From the NCBI GenBank assembly GCA_036874045.1, contig CM072347.1:3412501-3476500 (forward strand): a DNA stretch of 64,000 nt. The letters run 5' to 3'. Source of the DNA: Cymodocea nodosa. Lineage: Eukaryota > Streptophyta > Magnoliopsida > Alismatales > Cymodoceaceae. The first letter of the stretch is position 1. Each line of letters begins with the position of its first letter. Positions 36,501 through 51,500 of this stretch are shown one piece after another. The notes under the pieces were generated by a model. The model was not told where the DNA came from, did not search any database, and worked only from the letters and a program-made list of their open reading frames with translations. The translations under genes were made by a program, and so were the position numbers.

Positions 36501-39500
36501 AAAGTGATTCAAATGCCACTTAAATAGAATTTTCACTTACTAGAAAAATAGATTAAAGAATATGTAAAGATTATAAGCTTATTTTAAAAGGAAAGTTAAC
36601 TACACAACATAGGTTGTTAGATATTAGATTTATATTTCTATGTTCCTTGTAATTGGGTTATTAAATATCCATTTACATATGGGTATTCCACCCAATATAT
36701 ATATATTCTTGTACTCTTTCTTTCAAAGAAGGAAAAAGGCCATTTTTCTATTTTAACATGGTATCATAACTCCAAGCTAATGATCCCTAACTACCACCCA
36801 CCCCCACCTACCATCTTCCACCATTGTCACTACCCTCTTCTTCAGCAATGTCAACCTCTAGTTCCTTTCTTCCCTTGTTTCTCCCCTCTCTTGCCTACTC
36901 TAGTTCAAATTGACTATTCTAATCGACAAGATATGCCAAGGGAAACCAACTTTCACACAACAACCACTACAGGTATACAATCATCATCGACAAACACCTC
37001 CACCACCTCCTATACAAATTTCCTTCAATTTAGCTACAAGTTCACCATCCTCCCATACCAATGTGGACCTACTTATTTCTCTACAAAAGGGTAAATGTTC
37101 ATATACCTCACATCTTTTGTCCAATTTTATTTCTTATAATAACCTTAATCCTTCCTTCCATAGCTTTGCATTATCTATTTTATCAAAATCTCTCCTTAAG
37201 AGTCCATTAGTACACAACAAAAAGTTCAAACGGAGAAGAAATAGAATGTTCGAAAAGTCAAAATTTCCTAAAGAAGTTAGTGCCCGTGTCAAAAAGTCTA
37301 GAAAGTCAAATTTCTCTAAAAGGTTAGTGTACAATAGTGTTCAAAAGTTAGAACATTATTCATTCTTTTTTTTTTTCTCTCTCTTGTTTTATTCATTTAC
37401 TTAATTTTTTCATTTCATTTGTTTGTTTACTTTATTCATTTTATTATTTAGTTTCTTTCTTTTCTTTATAATATTTTTATTTACTTTTTTTATTCATTCT
37501 ATTCATTTTCTTTTATTCATTTCACTTATTGATTTATCTTATTGACAACAAGCTACTATGCTTAGGTACGATAGCAAGTTGCTACATTTGAGCTAGAGAT
37601 GACTAGCTATGGAGTGCAAAATCAAACAAGATTCATCCATACGTCGGCATGCCCTATTTCATAAAATTGAATCCAATAATTGCACAAATCACCCTAAAAA
37701 AATCACACAAACCAAAAATCAAGCACGAATGGTAGGCGATAGGTGACAACAGGCGTGAATATTAGATGACAAAGATCGTGGCAAACTTCCTGTTGTTGTC
37801 AACATTCTTGTTGTTGTGATACTATGAAACCGAGGGTTTGCATCAACCTTCCTATTGCTATCAAGGGAAAATGGGCAAGAAGAAGGAACAAGTTCGCATG
37901 AAGAGGCGTGAGTGGTGAGGGCTGATGGCTAGGGCATTTGTTTCCTATTCATGGAAAATTTTTTTTGTAGTCGAGGGTACAAAAATGAGAAAACGAAAAG
38001 GAAATTGATTCTTTATATATGATCAGAATTGTCCACTTTTCTTTCCGTAGATTCTAGTGTGCACTAACATCTTATTGACTGGAATTTAAATTTTTTTCCT
38101 TTCCTTAGATTCTGATGTGCACTAAGCTCTCATAAGACTTATTAGGAAGTTCTCCAAATCCCTCATTGAAAAGGTGCAATAGATGAGGAAATAGAAGCTC
38201 TCAAGTCATGTGGTATATGAGAGCTAATTCCCTATCCTGATGAATTCAATATCATCTTTTACCAATGGATGTACACTATGAAATACAAGCCTAATGGGAC
38301 AATTGATTGCTATAAAGTTAGACTTGTAGCATGTGACTTTTCTCAAACTTATAGTATTGATTATTCTAAAACTTTCTCTCTAGTGGTATGCCTTAACTCC
38401 ATTCAAATTATTTTTTCCAATGTCACTAACATTTGCTTATGTTTCAACTAAATGTTAAAAATGTTTTTCATTATAGTAATCTTTTTTAGTAGGTATTTAT
38501 GGAACAACTTCTTGAGTATGTTACTTAGAGGGAGTCTTAGGTTTTCCTATTCAAAAAGGCTATCTACAGAGTTAAAGTGTGGCTTGACAAGTTTAGTAGA
38601 GTTGTATGTGATAATAGCTTTCATAGGTGTGCAATGAATCATTCAATTTTTCACAAAAAAACTAATATTGGATGTATTATCCTAGTATATGTAGATGACA
38701 TTTTGCTTATAAGAAGTGATGTAATAGATGTTATCAATACAAAGGCATATTTAAATAAGCATTTTGACACAAGGTTATAGGAAGACTTAGGTATTTCCTA
38801 AGACTTGAATTTACATATGCCAAGGATACACTTTGCTTGTCTTAAAGGAAATATGTTTTAAATAACAAATATTATATAGTAATGATGACCAAACACAAAT
38901 GGTTGATAGAAAGAACCTCAAACATCACAAGTGACAACTTCTAAAGGACTTAAACTAAAGGATAACTCACAACTCTTATGGGTAACACAAAAGTGTTTAT
39001 CCAACATATAAGACCCACAAGTAATAGAAGATAAAAACACTTATAGAGGAGCTTCCTAAAACTTATGAAAGAAGGGATGACCTAACTAATGATGCCATAA
39101 AAGAGATAAATCACCAAAAGATGTAATAGAAGCAAGCCTTGACGAATGTCGTCTTTAGCTAGCATATAGACCCCATATCCATGGTTATGGTCTAAACCAA
39201 TTCTCCTTTTTATTTGCAAATCTTGAAAAATACAATGAAATGGAAAAAAAGTGATAGGACAATAAAATTGTTTAGTGATAGCATTTACAAATAAAAAATC
39301 AACTAGAAAATCAGGGACATACAAAACCTTTTCAAGAGGAAGTTGGGAAGTAATATTAATAGTCTTCACCAAAAATCATGCAACTTTGTCCATCTGCTAA
39401 GGCAACTGAACAAAAGTTGGATAGCTTAGAAAGGTGGGAAAAAAGGGTTTGCACACCAAACATATGTTGAGAGGCACTAGAATCAATTACTTAAGAATCA

Positions 39501-42500
39501 TTAGATATTGTATGAAAAGTGCTTGCACTTGGAAAGAGCATGAGTAGTAGTGATAACGAAGTTTTATTTGACCCAAAGAAAAAGGAGCTCATCATATCTA
39601 GTTTGTGAGAGGACAATTGTCCTTTGTGAAGTGGAGAGCTTGTCACTTAATGAAGCATCTAGAGTGACAAGATTAGTTGATGTCAAACACCCATATTTCA
39701 TCCAACATTTGTCAAACAAGTGCTTCTATTGGACATAATGTTCACATGGACCATGATTGCATCCTCTAAAGCATCCCTAACTGTGTGAAAATGAACTACC
39801 TTACCCACTATGATAGCCAACAATGTAAAAAAGTGCAAATGAATCAAAGGTGATGATAGAGGTGGTAGTGGAAATCCTTAAGACCCAATTGAACATTGTC
39901 TAAAGAGAGGGGATAGATTCCACCCTAAGAATATAGTTGTGGATCTATGTAGTGAGGGTGGGATTCAACCCAACGAGGAAGATGGCAACCAAATCCTCAT
40001 GGTATCATTTCATGGTTGTAATATTAGTGACAAATGATTGGTAGACTTCTAGTTCCTTCAAAAGAGTTCATAGACCATTGTAGTATTCATGGACAAAATG
40101 ATTTCCTTGATGGTGAGTGAATAGTTGTTTGCAAATCTCATATGCCTAGGCAATATTTTGCTCATTGTTGTATGTTGCTCAAAGAATGTCCTAGATTCAT
40201 TTTACATTGTTGATAATCCATGAAATCACTACACAATCAGCCACATGTCATGCCACATAGTTGGCAACCTTAAGATCAAGTGAATCTTCATGGAGCTCAT
40301 GTGCATGTGCACAAGGAGAAATGTTTAGAAGGCACCTAACCATAGATGATAGTTGTTAGGGTTGAACTTTACTCTAATGATGGTGAGCTTCGAAGTCTAA
40401 TCATTGTTGGTTAGTTCCATGAGAGATATCATGAAAAGAAAGAGTTTGGCAAGAGAGATTAGTCAAAAGACAATGTAGAGACATTATAGAAGAAACATGG
40501 TGGCAAAGAACATGGTAAGAAGAGAAGGGGGTGGGGGGGGGTCGGTATGGGCAATGACAGGGTTAGGAATCACTGTTAGCTCCTAATACCATGTTGTGTT
40601 ACTTTCATTAAAAAGAGAATTACAATATATAGAAGTGTGTACAAGAGGACCCAATAGCCCAATAATAGAAATATGACTTAAGCTCTCCAACAATTAATGT
40701 ATTAATCTACATACTACAAGAAACTAGAGTTTACATAAATAGATAGATAAAAGAATAAAGCATCTTCTTATAGTTTAGAAAGGTTAAAGTCTTGAATGCT
40801 AAAAAATCAGAAAAATCATTAGATTTTTTAAAAGGTAAATAGGGTGGCTCCCATTAATAAAATAAGCATCATCTTACAAAAAATCTAATCAAAAAATTCA
40901 ATATGATATTTAGAAAATAAAAATATGAAAAAAATTAATATATTGTATGCCTAAGATGAACAAAGAGTTTTAGTGAAGGGAAAATCATTGTAGGATGAGA
41001 AATAGCTCATCGGAGGACTATTGAAGTGGAAAAAATCAAGAAAATAAGGAAACATTGTTTCTTTGCTAACGTGGTCAAGGTGTTTAAGGCAAGAGATGAG
41101 TGAGATAACACCTAAGGCTACACAGGCAAGCACCTTACCGAACCTTAGAGTCTTAATTGGTTCTCGAACAAGGGCCCTTGCCTCATCTCAAGCAACTAGG
41201 CAAGTTGCCTTAGTAACCATGATTTCAGTAAATTAGTTTTAAGAGAATGTTCTATTTTTAATGCCATAAATGTCTATGTATTGAATTTGATTATTCCCAA
41301 ATGTTGATTATTGCCATCTTGCCCTAAATTTTTATAGCAAAATTTATAGGCCTTCTCAGGGCATCTGTGCTTTTATGACTCCGGCCAACATTTCCACCAC
41401 AAAATCAAAGATAGATTTGTTGACATTGATAAGCAGTAGTTCCTAGGTTGCAATGTTCCCTTCCTCACCAACTTCTACCTTAGTTCTTCCCAAAGAGATC
41501 TGTTTCAACATAGACACCACAAAGTCAAATCATTGTTCAAGTAGCTTCTTCAAAAACTGTTTGGTGCATAAATTGACTACTTGTGGAAATAATAGATCGA
41601 ACTGCATGATAGTGTGGTATAAGCATTGCTTACACCTTTTCATTTGATCTCAATGGAATAAATCCCACTGTAGAGATAACCCACTACAGATAGATTTTTC
41701 TTTTACATGTTAGTGAAATTTTTGCAAAAGTTATCAAGCAAAAAAGTAATGATTCTAAAGTTATTATAAACAATATATAAATCATATATAGGTCTTTGTG
41801 AGGTGATACCGACTGTAAGATTCTCCTTGTAGCAAGAGAATTATCGTAAATTAGTTTTTGAACAACATAAGGACATGCAGCTTGAAAAGTCTTGAAATCT
41901 GGATCTGCTGCCACTGCAAGGCCTGAAGATGTTGAGAAAATGTTGTTACACCACAAAAGAAATCCATCTCAAGGAAAGTTTAACTTATTTTTCACCTTTT
42001 ACAATATAATGGTATCTTCTCTAGTTGGTATATTTGATTTTTGTAATCAGAAAACAAAATGCCAGGTTATAGAACAAAATAGAAAGTAAGAGATAAAGAA
42101 ACTTATGATAAAGTTTACCTTCCAAGGAGGCTAAAGACCTTAACACCAGAGTGTAGTATGGAGGCATTCGAAAATGGTACTTAAGAGCTATAGACCAAAT
42201 TTTTCCTAGTACCTGTGAGATTTGTGCAGCAGGTCATTAGTAGGCAAATAAAACAATGCCAATTATCAGTTTCCATACAAGTTACTGGCTTTTTGTCAAG
42301 CACTACCTTGAACTGATACATAAAAAAAAATTGACAGCATCTAGAGAGCAGTAAACAAATATGCATCAATAAATAAATTGAGTATGCATTGCATTCCATT
42401 CATATTTTCCCTTTCATGTATATTCACTAATGTATCCATCAAAATATAAATGTAAAATATGTTTACAGGAAGATACTGATGTAAACCGAAAACTACAAGT

Positions 42501-45500
42501 CCAAAAGAGTTGTAGAGAAATGATAATAATTTGATAAAACTTATACAAGTAAAACTGAAAATGTGCGTAGCATGATTAGTGTTGTCAAGGCAACTGCCTG
42601 AGGTGACTTCTGTGGCTGTTACGTAAGAGACGTAATAGGCAACCCCCATTCAAACAGGTGTGCACCCATGTCACCTTTTTTTCCACCTTGCATGCCTACT
42701 GACCACATGACATAACTGCTTGATTAAAATGGATGTTAATCTTAGACCCCTCTTTTTGGAAATGAAACATCAAGAAAATATCAGACATCTGACACTGGGA
42801 CATGACAGTAAATTCACCCAAGCATATGTAACTATCACCCAAGCTCCAGCAGCCCCTATACCTCCACCTTGAGCCTCTAACCCATAATCCAACTCCCACT
42901 GCATCACCTCCTCCCGCACCCTGCTTGGAGCCCCTACAGCCACACCATCATCAGAACATTGTCATAGCTCCGACTTCCACCGTGACTGCCCCCTCCTCCA
43001 TTTGAACCAAATCCTCCACTCCCCATGCTCCCACTCCATTCCAGCAACTTTGCAACAAAGCCCCTTGCTGCTGGGAAGATCATCGTTCATAACATTGGAA
43101 GATTCATGAATCTATGGTGGAAAGGTGGAGTGAAATGAAACTAGGGTTGCTACTGTTCAAGAGGTAGCAAGCTCTCCCAATGTTCTCAACACAATGTTCA
43201 TCAGAATGATTACAAACTCAAACCCAAGTTGCCCTAATACAAGATAGCTAAACCAAACAAATTACTACAAAACAACAAACCTTAAACTAGGAAGCCAAAC
43301 CAGCCAGTCCACACCTTCAACCCATTACATCACCTTGCTCGCTCCATAGACGAAACCTTGTCCTCGAGTTCTGGAAATTGTGACAATAACTTGCAGTAGT
43401 CCTCCCAAGTAGCCGACACCACATCTTTGCCTATGCACTACATGAGCACCCTTGTAATGGCCATGTTTCCACACCTTTCCATGTAGCATTCCAATATTTT
43501 GTAAGGCTTCCTACTAATGACTAGATATGAAACAAGAGAATCTGGGGAGATGACATTGTTTATGGAGTCTATTCTCTTGTGTAGCCAAGGTACATGAAAA
43601 GCTTGGTGTATCCAAGATTCAAGAGGCAGTTGGAGACAATAAGTCACCTTGCCTATTCAAGCTTTGATTAGAAAAGGACTATGGCAGCAGGCTACCAACT
43701 TCTAGGATGCCTGAGACCTAACACTATTTTGGTGATAAAGTTGTAACTTTAAATAGACCCAATCACCTACATCAAACTCCTCCTCACGATGGTGTCAATC
43801 AATCATGACCTTCGTTCTATTTTGAGCCTTGCTGAGATTTTCTTGCAACTTCATAAATAAGGCACCAGGATTTCACAACTCATCATCAAATGCCACTACC
43901 TTTGTCATATCTGGGACATAAGAGAGAAGAGTGGGTGGTCAAACCCCATACAAAGCCTCATTAGGCGAAAATCCTGTAGAACTATGTGTGTTAGTATTAT
44001 ACCAATACTCCACCTAAGGGAGCCAATGGCACACCATTCACAAGGCTGTTGTAATGCAAAACATCTAAGGTATGTCTCCAAGGTGCAGTTGAGATTCTCT
44101 GTTTGCCCATTACTTTAAGGATAGTATGTTGAAGACATGAATAATTACAACCTTTACAGTCACATCAACTCTCTTTAGAATACACTTGTAAGCAATGGAT
44201 CTCTATCACACACTTTGGGATCTCATACAACTTGACCACATGCTCAACTGTGCAATCTCCTTAGCTGTGTAGAAGTGCTTGAGTGGTACAAATGACCATA
44301 CTTAATGAATCTATTTATCACCACCAAGATATTTGTCCTCCCCTTTAAAGGCAGCAATCTCTCATCGAAATTCATATTGACATCTGTCCAATTTTGTTGT
44401 GGGATGGGTAATTGTTCTAACAATTCAGTGAGTATAGTGTTGATATGTTTAATTCTTTGGAATGTATCACATTCCCAGTTATAACTCTAAAAATCCTTGC
44501 ACCATCCATTCCAATACATGTTAACTTTCAACCTTTGGGCACTCTTATCATAAGCCTAAATAACCTATCATTGGGGTGTAATGGAACTCCTTCAATAGCA
44601 AGTCTCGCAATTGTTACTCATCTGCCATCACCAGTCACCCCTTATAAAACAAAACTCCTTCAACCAGCCTATATACATCTGGATTGAGCTATCCTTCCTG
44701 CCATTTTTTGAGTAGCTTCACATAAGATGTTGACTTTTGGTAAATTTCTTTGACCTGCCAGGAATAGGTGGGGGCAATCAGAGCAATGGTGCAATCCTAC
44801 ACAGTGCCCAATTGCTTTGTCTTGGACAACGTATCTGTTGCATTGTTGTCATTCCCTAGCTTATACTCTATTTTGAAGTTGAATCTAAGCAATTTTATGA
44901 GCCAACACTCTTGCACAGATGTCCTAATCTATTGATCATCCAAATATTTTAGGTTGAGCTGTTCAGTATAGATAACAAATTGCCTTCATTTGTTAACTAC
45001 AGTTAGAATCACTAGCATCTCCTTGTCGTATATCAATAACTACATTTGTCTTTCTTTATAAGCTTTGCTAATGTATGTCAAAGGGTGTTTATCTTACATT
45101 GAAACAACTCCCACCCCCACTCCTGATGCTCCACATTCAATCACAAATGTTTTTGAATAGTCTGGTAATGCTAACAAAGGGGCTATAGTTAACACTTCCT
45201 TTAGAGCTAAGAAGGTCGCATGCATTTGTCATCCCATCAAAATCCTTCCTTTTGTAACACAACATTTAAGGATTGCACTATCTTGTTGAAATCCTTAATA
45301 AACCAATGATAATAACTTGCTAAGCCCAAAAAGCTCACAAACCTTTTAAATTCTATGCTTCTAGCCATTCTACTATAGCTTAGACCTTCTTGTCCTCCAT
45401 CACCACTACCCCAAGCCCACCACATGCCCTAAATATGAGATTTTATTTACTACAAACTCACATTTGTTCCACTTTGCATAAAATTTATTAGCGATCAAAC

Positions 45501-48500
45501 TTGCAAAACTATTTCTAAGTGTTGCAAATGATTCTTGTAGGAGATGCTATACACCAAAATATCATCAAAAAAACTAAAACAAATTGTTTTAAATACAGTC
45601 TGAACAAGTCATTCATGATAGCCTAGAAAGTAGTTGAGGCATTATAAAGTCCACATGACATCACCACAAACTCGCAATGTCTATTATGTATTCTGAATGT
45701 TGTCTTATGGATATCCTCCCTGGCTATTTGAATCTGGTATTATCCAAATCCAAGATTGATCTTGGAGAACCACCTTTGCTTGCCCTAGTTCATCCAATAA
45801 TTTATCAATTATCAGCATTGGATATCTATCCTTAACTATCCTTTTGTTCAATTCCCTATAAGTGATATACATTTGCCACAAACCATCTTTCTTTTTAACT
45901 AACAACACCAGCGAGGCAAACTCACTAATACTAGGTTTAATCTGTTGCACTGAAAGGTAGTTTTTTTGTCTTTCAATTTCTTTAAACTAAAAATAAGCAT
46001 ATCAGTATGGTTTTGCTGCTACTAGCTTGCTATTCTCCTTCACTATAATCCTCTGATCCTGGGTTTGCATCTTTGGAACTCCTAGCTTAGCAAAAATTTG
46101 TTAGTATGCCTGTAGTAACTTATTGACTTCAGGATGTTCTATTTCTTGACCTCAGCTGTGCTCATCTATCTCTGATATTTCTTTCTGAACAAGCACCACG
46201 TAAGCTATCTGTTTGGTCTCTCTAGAGATCACATATCCACTGACCCGAGAGAGGACAGGATAACAAAGCAGTATTAAGACATCACACTAATCTGAGAAAG
46301 TAGTACTATATGACATCATACTAACGTACAACATTAGCACACAACCAAACAACAATAAATGGAAGTATACTAGCAGAAGGCAAAAGAGAAACAAACCTAA
46401 GGAATATTAGGGATTACAACCAAAAAATAATTGGTTACTTCCATAGAGAAGATCCCACACAAGACTCCCACTAATGAAAAATAAATCTAATGCCAGATTT
46501 CAGTCACTATTTATCAACCTCAAGCTACAAGTCTTCACCACAAAACACTGATCATGGATGGGATTAATTGTTCAGCATCCAAAAATACAATCTGGGTCAT
46601 AAAAATTACAGTTAACTAGCAGAAGCTATTCAGCATCCTAGAAATCATTGTAGTGCATGCTGGGATAAGCTGTCGCACTCACTTTATTACCATAAAATGT
46701 AAAGGGAAACTATTAAAATCTATCACAGAAAGATAACTTGTAGATAAAAATACCATAAAGATCACAGATGGTTTTATGACTTATTCTTCTCATTGTCAAT
46801 AAAAACCATTCTAACAAATGAAGGGAATAAAGTGAAGTACTAACCTTGCTAAATTTGATATCAGGGACGCCATCAACCAAAACCATTTCGCCCAGTGTTT
46901 GTTCCAAATCCTGTAATATATTAAATATTAGCATTTTAAGAGATGAAAATAAAGATCAAGTTGACATAAAATTTTCTACATTTATTTCTCAAATTATTTA
47001 TTAATGCAATTTGAGTTCTGACAAAATGATTGAACATGGCCATAAAGCTTTTTCATAGAAAATTAACCGAACAAGCAAAGCCACATAGCCTCTAAAATTA
47101 TATCTAGATTAGGATATACGTTAATCTTTACTAAGATAACCACTACAACAACATGTACCATAATCCCACTATGTGGTGTCAGTCACAAATCTTTTTCTTC
47201 CATATATTTTATGATTAAATCTTCAATTAAATTATATAAATTTAAATCCTCCTTTCACAATTATTAACCAAGTAGTTTCAAGTCTTCCTTTACTTATTTT
47301 AGTTTCTTCTATACTAATTAATTTATCTTTTCTAATGGATACAAATTTTGGTCTCCTAAAAATATGATCAAAACACCTAAATTGATTTTCTCTTATCTTC
47401 AATTAGTGCAATTCCTATTCTATTCTTTATAAAATCATTTTTTAACCTATCTCTTTATAATATTACCATTGATCCATCTGAGTATTCAAATCTCTACAAC
47501 ACTAATTTTTTGCATATAATCATATTTTACAACCTAACATTCTAAGTCATAAAGTATAGCCAAATAAATATTTTTATAGAATTTTCCTTTTAATTTTAAA
47601 GATATTCTCCTATCATCTAACATTTCATAAGTATTTCTCCACTTCATTCACCTTGCTTTAATCCTATAAGTAGCATCCCCTATAATTCATCCATTGTTGC
47701 TTATTATAGATCCTAAGTATTTAAAAATTTATTTTTATGAATTTTATAACCATCTACTTGTTAATTTTGTAAACCTTACTTTAATCCTATAAATAATATT
47801 GTTACTTGTAATCTTCATTATTATTACTATTTATATTGAACCAACAACCTATATATTCAATTTTTGACCTACTCAATTAAAACCCTTTGGACTTTAAAGT
47901 ATTTCTCCATAATTCCAATTTAGAATTAATTTCTACCTTACTTTCATCAATCAAAATTATCATCAACAAATAATATACACGAATGTATTTCTCTTTGAAT
48001 TTTTAAAATTATTTTGGCTACAACTTAGACAAAAAGGTATGAACTTAGGAAAGATTCTAGGTGTAAACTTATGTCTATTTCAATAAGAAATCCTAAAGCC
48101 TATACTAAGATAACTAGGGATGTATATTGTTAGTACTTAGTACTTATATGTTAGGATCCATTTAAGAGTAAATGAATATCTATGTAACATATTGTATGTA
48201 TATATTCTCTTGTAACATACTGTATAGGAGACGATCTATTTTTTTTCCTCTTCGTTGTTCAACTTGGTATTAGAGCACATGACGCATTCATTGAACCTTG
48301 CCTGTCCGTCCGCCGATGCTGACCACGAGAAGTCCTCTTGTTGTCTGCTGGTGCTGTCCCAACACATCCACTAAACTCTGTTACTCCGTCTTCAACGCGT
48401 CTAATCCGACATTTCCCGATGCGTCCACTCCGTCCACCGTCTGGTCGTTCGCTCATCGTTTACAGTCTACGTCCAATTTTCTTTGTGGCATCGTTTGAAG

Positions 48501-51500
48501 CTCGACATTTAGCCACTTCCAAAGCCCACTAGCATCCGAAGTCACTTCCAAAGCCCTTGGTCTACCCTTGATCTAAGTCAACTGTTACTATTGCTAATGG
48601 TCATTCATACTGTGTTTCTGGTCAGGGGGAGGTTCAAGTTTCCTCCTAGTTAAGGCTGAACAATGTCCTTGATGTACCTAAATTTCTATTCAACTTTTTA
48701 TCTATTGACACTATTACTGTCCAGCTACAATGTTCAATTACCTTCTACCATTTCCATGCTACCTTTCAGGACTTGCAAACGGGACAGAGGATTGGTTTGG
48801 ACCATAGATGGAGGGTTGATGAGATGTACTTGCTGGTTTGCAACGATGTTCCCTATGGATTGATTGTGTGCTTGTCAAGTACAGACACTTTAGTTTTGTG
48901 GCACCACCGCTTGAGTCATCCGTCATAGGCCAAACTTCATCAAGCTCTCCTATAGATGTTTACTCCATCTTTTGACCAAGTCCTATTAGCTTGAGAAACA
49001 TCATTGTGCTACGTTTAAACACCTACATCTTGCATCATCTGCTAGTATTTTTGTTCTTATTCATTGTGATATTTGGGGTCCCAACCATGTTGTGTCTATT
49101 CTAGGTCACAAATATTACATAGTCTTTGTTAACGATTTTTCTCAGGTGTCTTGGGTGTATTTATTGAAAGATCATCAAATTGTTCTATATGTATTTCAAA
49201 CCTTCTTAGCTAAAATACAAACTCAATTTTCCATCTATCTAAAAATTTTAAGAACTGACAATGCCTTTGAATTTGTTCAAAATGATTTTTAGAATGTGTG
49301 TGCTTCTCGTGACATCATTCATCAGACGACTTGCCCTTATACCTCCCAACAAAATAAGGTGGTTGAGCGCAAACACCGTCATATACTTGATATAGCTCGC
49401 ACTCTCTTGATACATATGCAAGTTCCTAAATATCTCTGATTTGATGTTGTCCTTACTACCACTTATTTGATCAACAGGATACCCTCAACGTCCTTGGGAG
49501 GTGTTATCCCTATTCAACGCCTTATACCTAAAACTGAGCTATTTTCTATTACCTTTCATGTGCTTGGGTGTGTTGGTTTTGTTCAAAATCTATCTCCAAG
49601 ATTAGATAAGTTATTCCCTAGGTCTATCAAGTGTATGTTTGTCAAGTACTCTCGTACCTAGAAGAGGTATCGTTTGTATCATCCTTACCAAGAAATATTA
49701 TACTTCTATGGATATGACATTCTTTGAGTCTCAGCCTTACACCAACTCTATGGAAGTCTCTCCTTTGGTAGGTTCTATCTCTGAGAGTACTCCTCTTCAA
49801 ACCTACTCTCCTCCTCTATTGAATATCCGAAGTTTTACTAACACCAGTGATGTTGATGAGACCTCAAATACTTATGCCACAGAATCTGAATGCTAGCCTG
49901 TACAAGACATAAATAATCAACCTATGTGCTAGGTATATCGTCGAAGACCGCAACCTCTAGCTCTGCCTACGTCTCCTCCTTCCATTGCTCTTGTCGATGA
50001 GTCCACTTCTTTGTCACCTGATGATGACCTACCTATTGCTTTATGAAAAAGGACCTGCTCATGCACATATCTCTTATCTCATGTTGTCTCCTATGCTAAC
50101 CAGGATTCCAATTTTCATACATTTGTTCTATCCATTATTTCTAAATACTTGCCTAGGGATTATCATGAGGCACTCTAAATACCTCATTGGAAGATAGCTA
50201 TAGATGAAGAAATAGATGTTCTGCTCTCTCGTGATACTTAGGATTTGATTCCTTGTCTTGAAGAAGGCAATGTAGTTTCATGTAGATGGGTTTACACCAT
50301 TAAACATTGCTTAGATGGTTCTATTAACAGATACAAGGTGTGATTAGTGGTTAGAGGATTCTCTTAAGAGTATGGTATTGATTATTTTGAGACTTTTTCT
50401 CTTGTTGCCCGCCTTGATTCCATTCGTATGATTCTATCTATGGCTATGAATAAATCATAAGGGTTGACCTAACTTGATGTTAAGAGCGCTTTCTTATATG
50501 GAGATCTTAATGAATAGGTATTCATAGAACAACCCCCAAGTTATGCTGCTCAGGAGGACCATCAGGTCTGCATGCTCAACAAGGCAATTTATAGACTTAA
50601 GCAAAGTCCAAAGGAATGGTTTGAAAAGTTTAGCAATGTCATGTGGAGTCATGATTTTAACTACAGGGTTGATCACTCTGTCTTTGTTAAGTGTACTGAC
50701 AAGGGAGTTGTTATTCTTACAGTATATATTGATAGCATGCTTCTAACAGGCGATGATCATCAAAGCATAGAAGAGACAAAACAATTTCTTCGAAGAACAT
50801 CTACCACCAAAGACATGGGCTTACCGAGATATTTCATTAACATTGAGCTGGCTTATTCTAGAGGGTGTCTATCTCTATCTCAAAGAAAGTATACCTTAGA
50901 CTTGTTGAAGGAAACAGGGCTTAAAGGTTGCAAATCGAATAATACTCCCATAGAATAAAATCATTCTTTCTGGGATGAAAACTCTCCTCCCTTTGAAGAC
51001 ATAGGGAGACATAAGCGGCTAATAGGGAAGCTGATATACTTGACTGTGACAAGACCAGATATTTCTTATGTTGTAAGTCTTCTCAATCAATTCATGCATG
51101 TCCTGAAAAACGTTCATTGGCAAGGGGCTCTTCGTGTTTTAGCTTACATCAAAAATGCCCTAGGGAATGACCTTCTATATCAAAAACATGGCTACTTAAA
51201 TGTTAAAGGGTACTCAGATACTGGTTATGTAGGAGACAAAGTTGATAGAAAGTCTACCTTTGGTTTTTATACTTATCTTGGAGGAAATTTAGTTACCTGG
51301 CAAAGCAAGAAACAAAATGTGGTCTCCAAGTTAAGTGCAAAAATTGAGTATCAAGCTATGTCACAGGCTACCACAGAGCTTATCTGATTAAAGACATTAT
51401 TACAGGAACTACAAATTGACATGAACCTACCCATTCCTATGCACTATGATAATCAACCAACTATTTATATTGTCAGCAATCTTACATTTCATGAAAAGAT

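Larger units (their letters stand above)
36615..38880 (+). mobile_element. Truncated Ty1/copia element (5' LTR to mid RT)
   Basis: The LTR 36615-36758 (TGTTAG...TTTTAACA) is followed at once by the PBS TGGTATCATAAC (36759-36770). The remaining internal sequence encodes a late integrase linker (about 37000-37200), then RT pieces YKPNGTIDCYKVRLVA (38280-38330) and YVDDILLIRSDVID (about 38680-38730). Gag, protease and most integrase are missing, as is the 3' LTR. A TIR-like element (37201-38128) splits the RT N-terminus from the linker. The 5' boundary is slightly uncertain because LINE and LTR sequences blend there. Confidence 0.75.
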
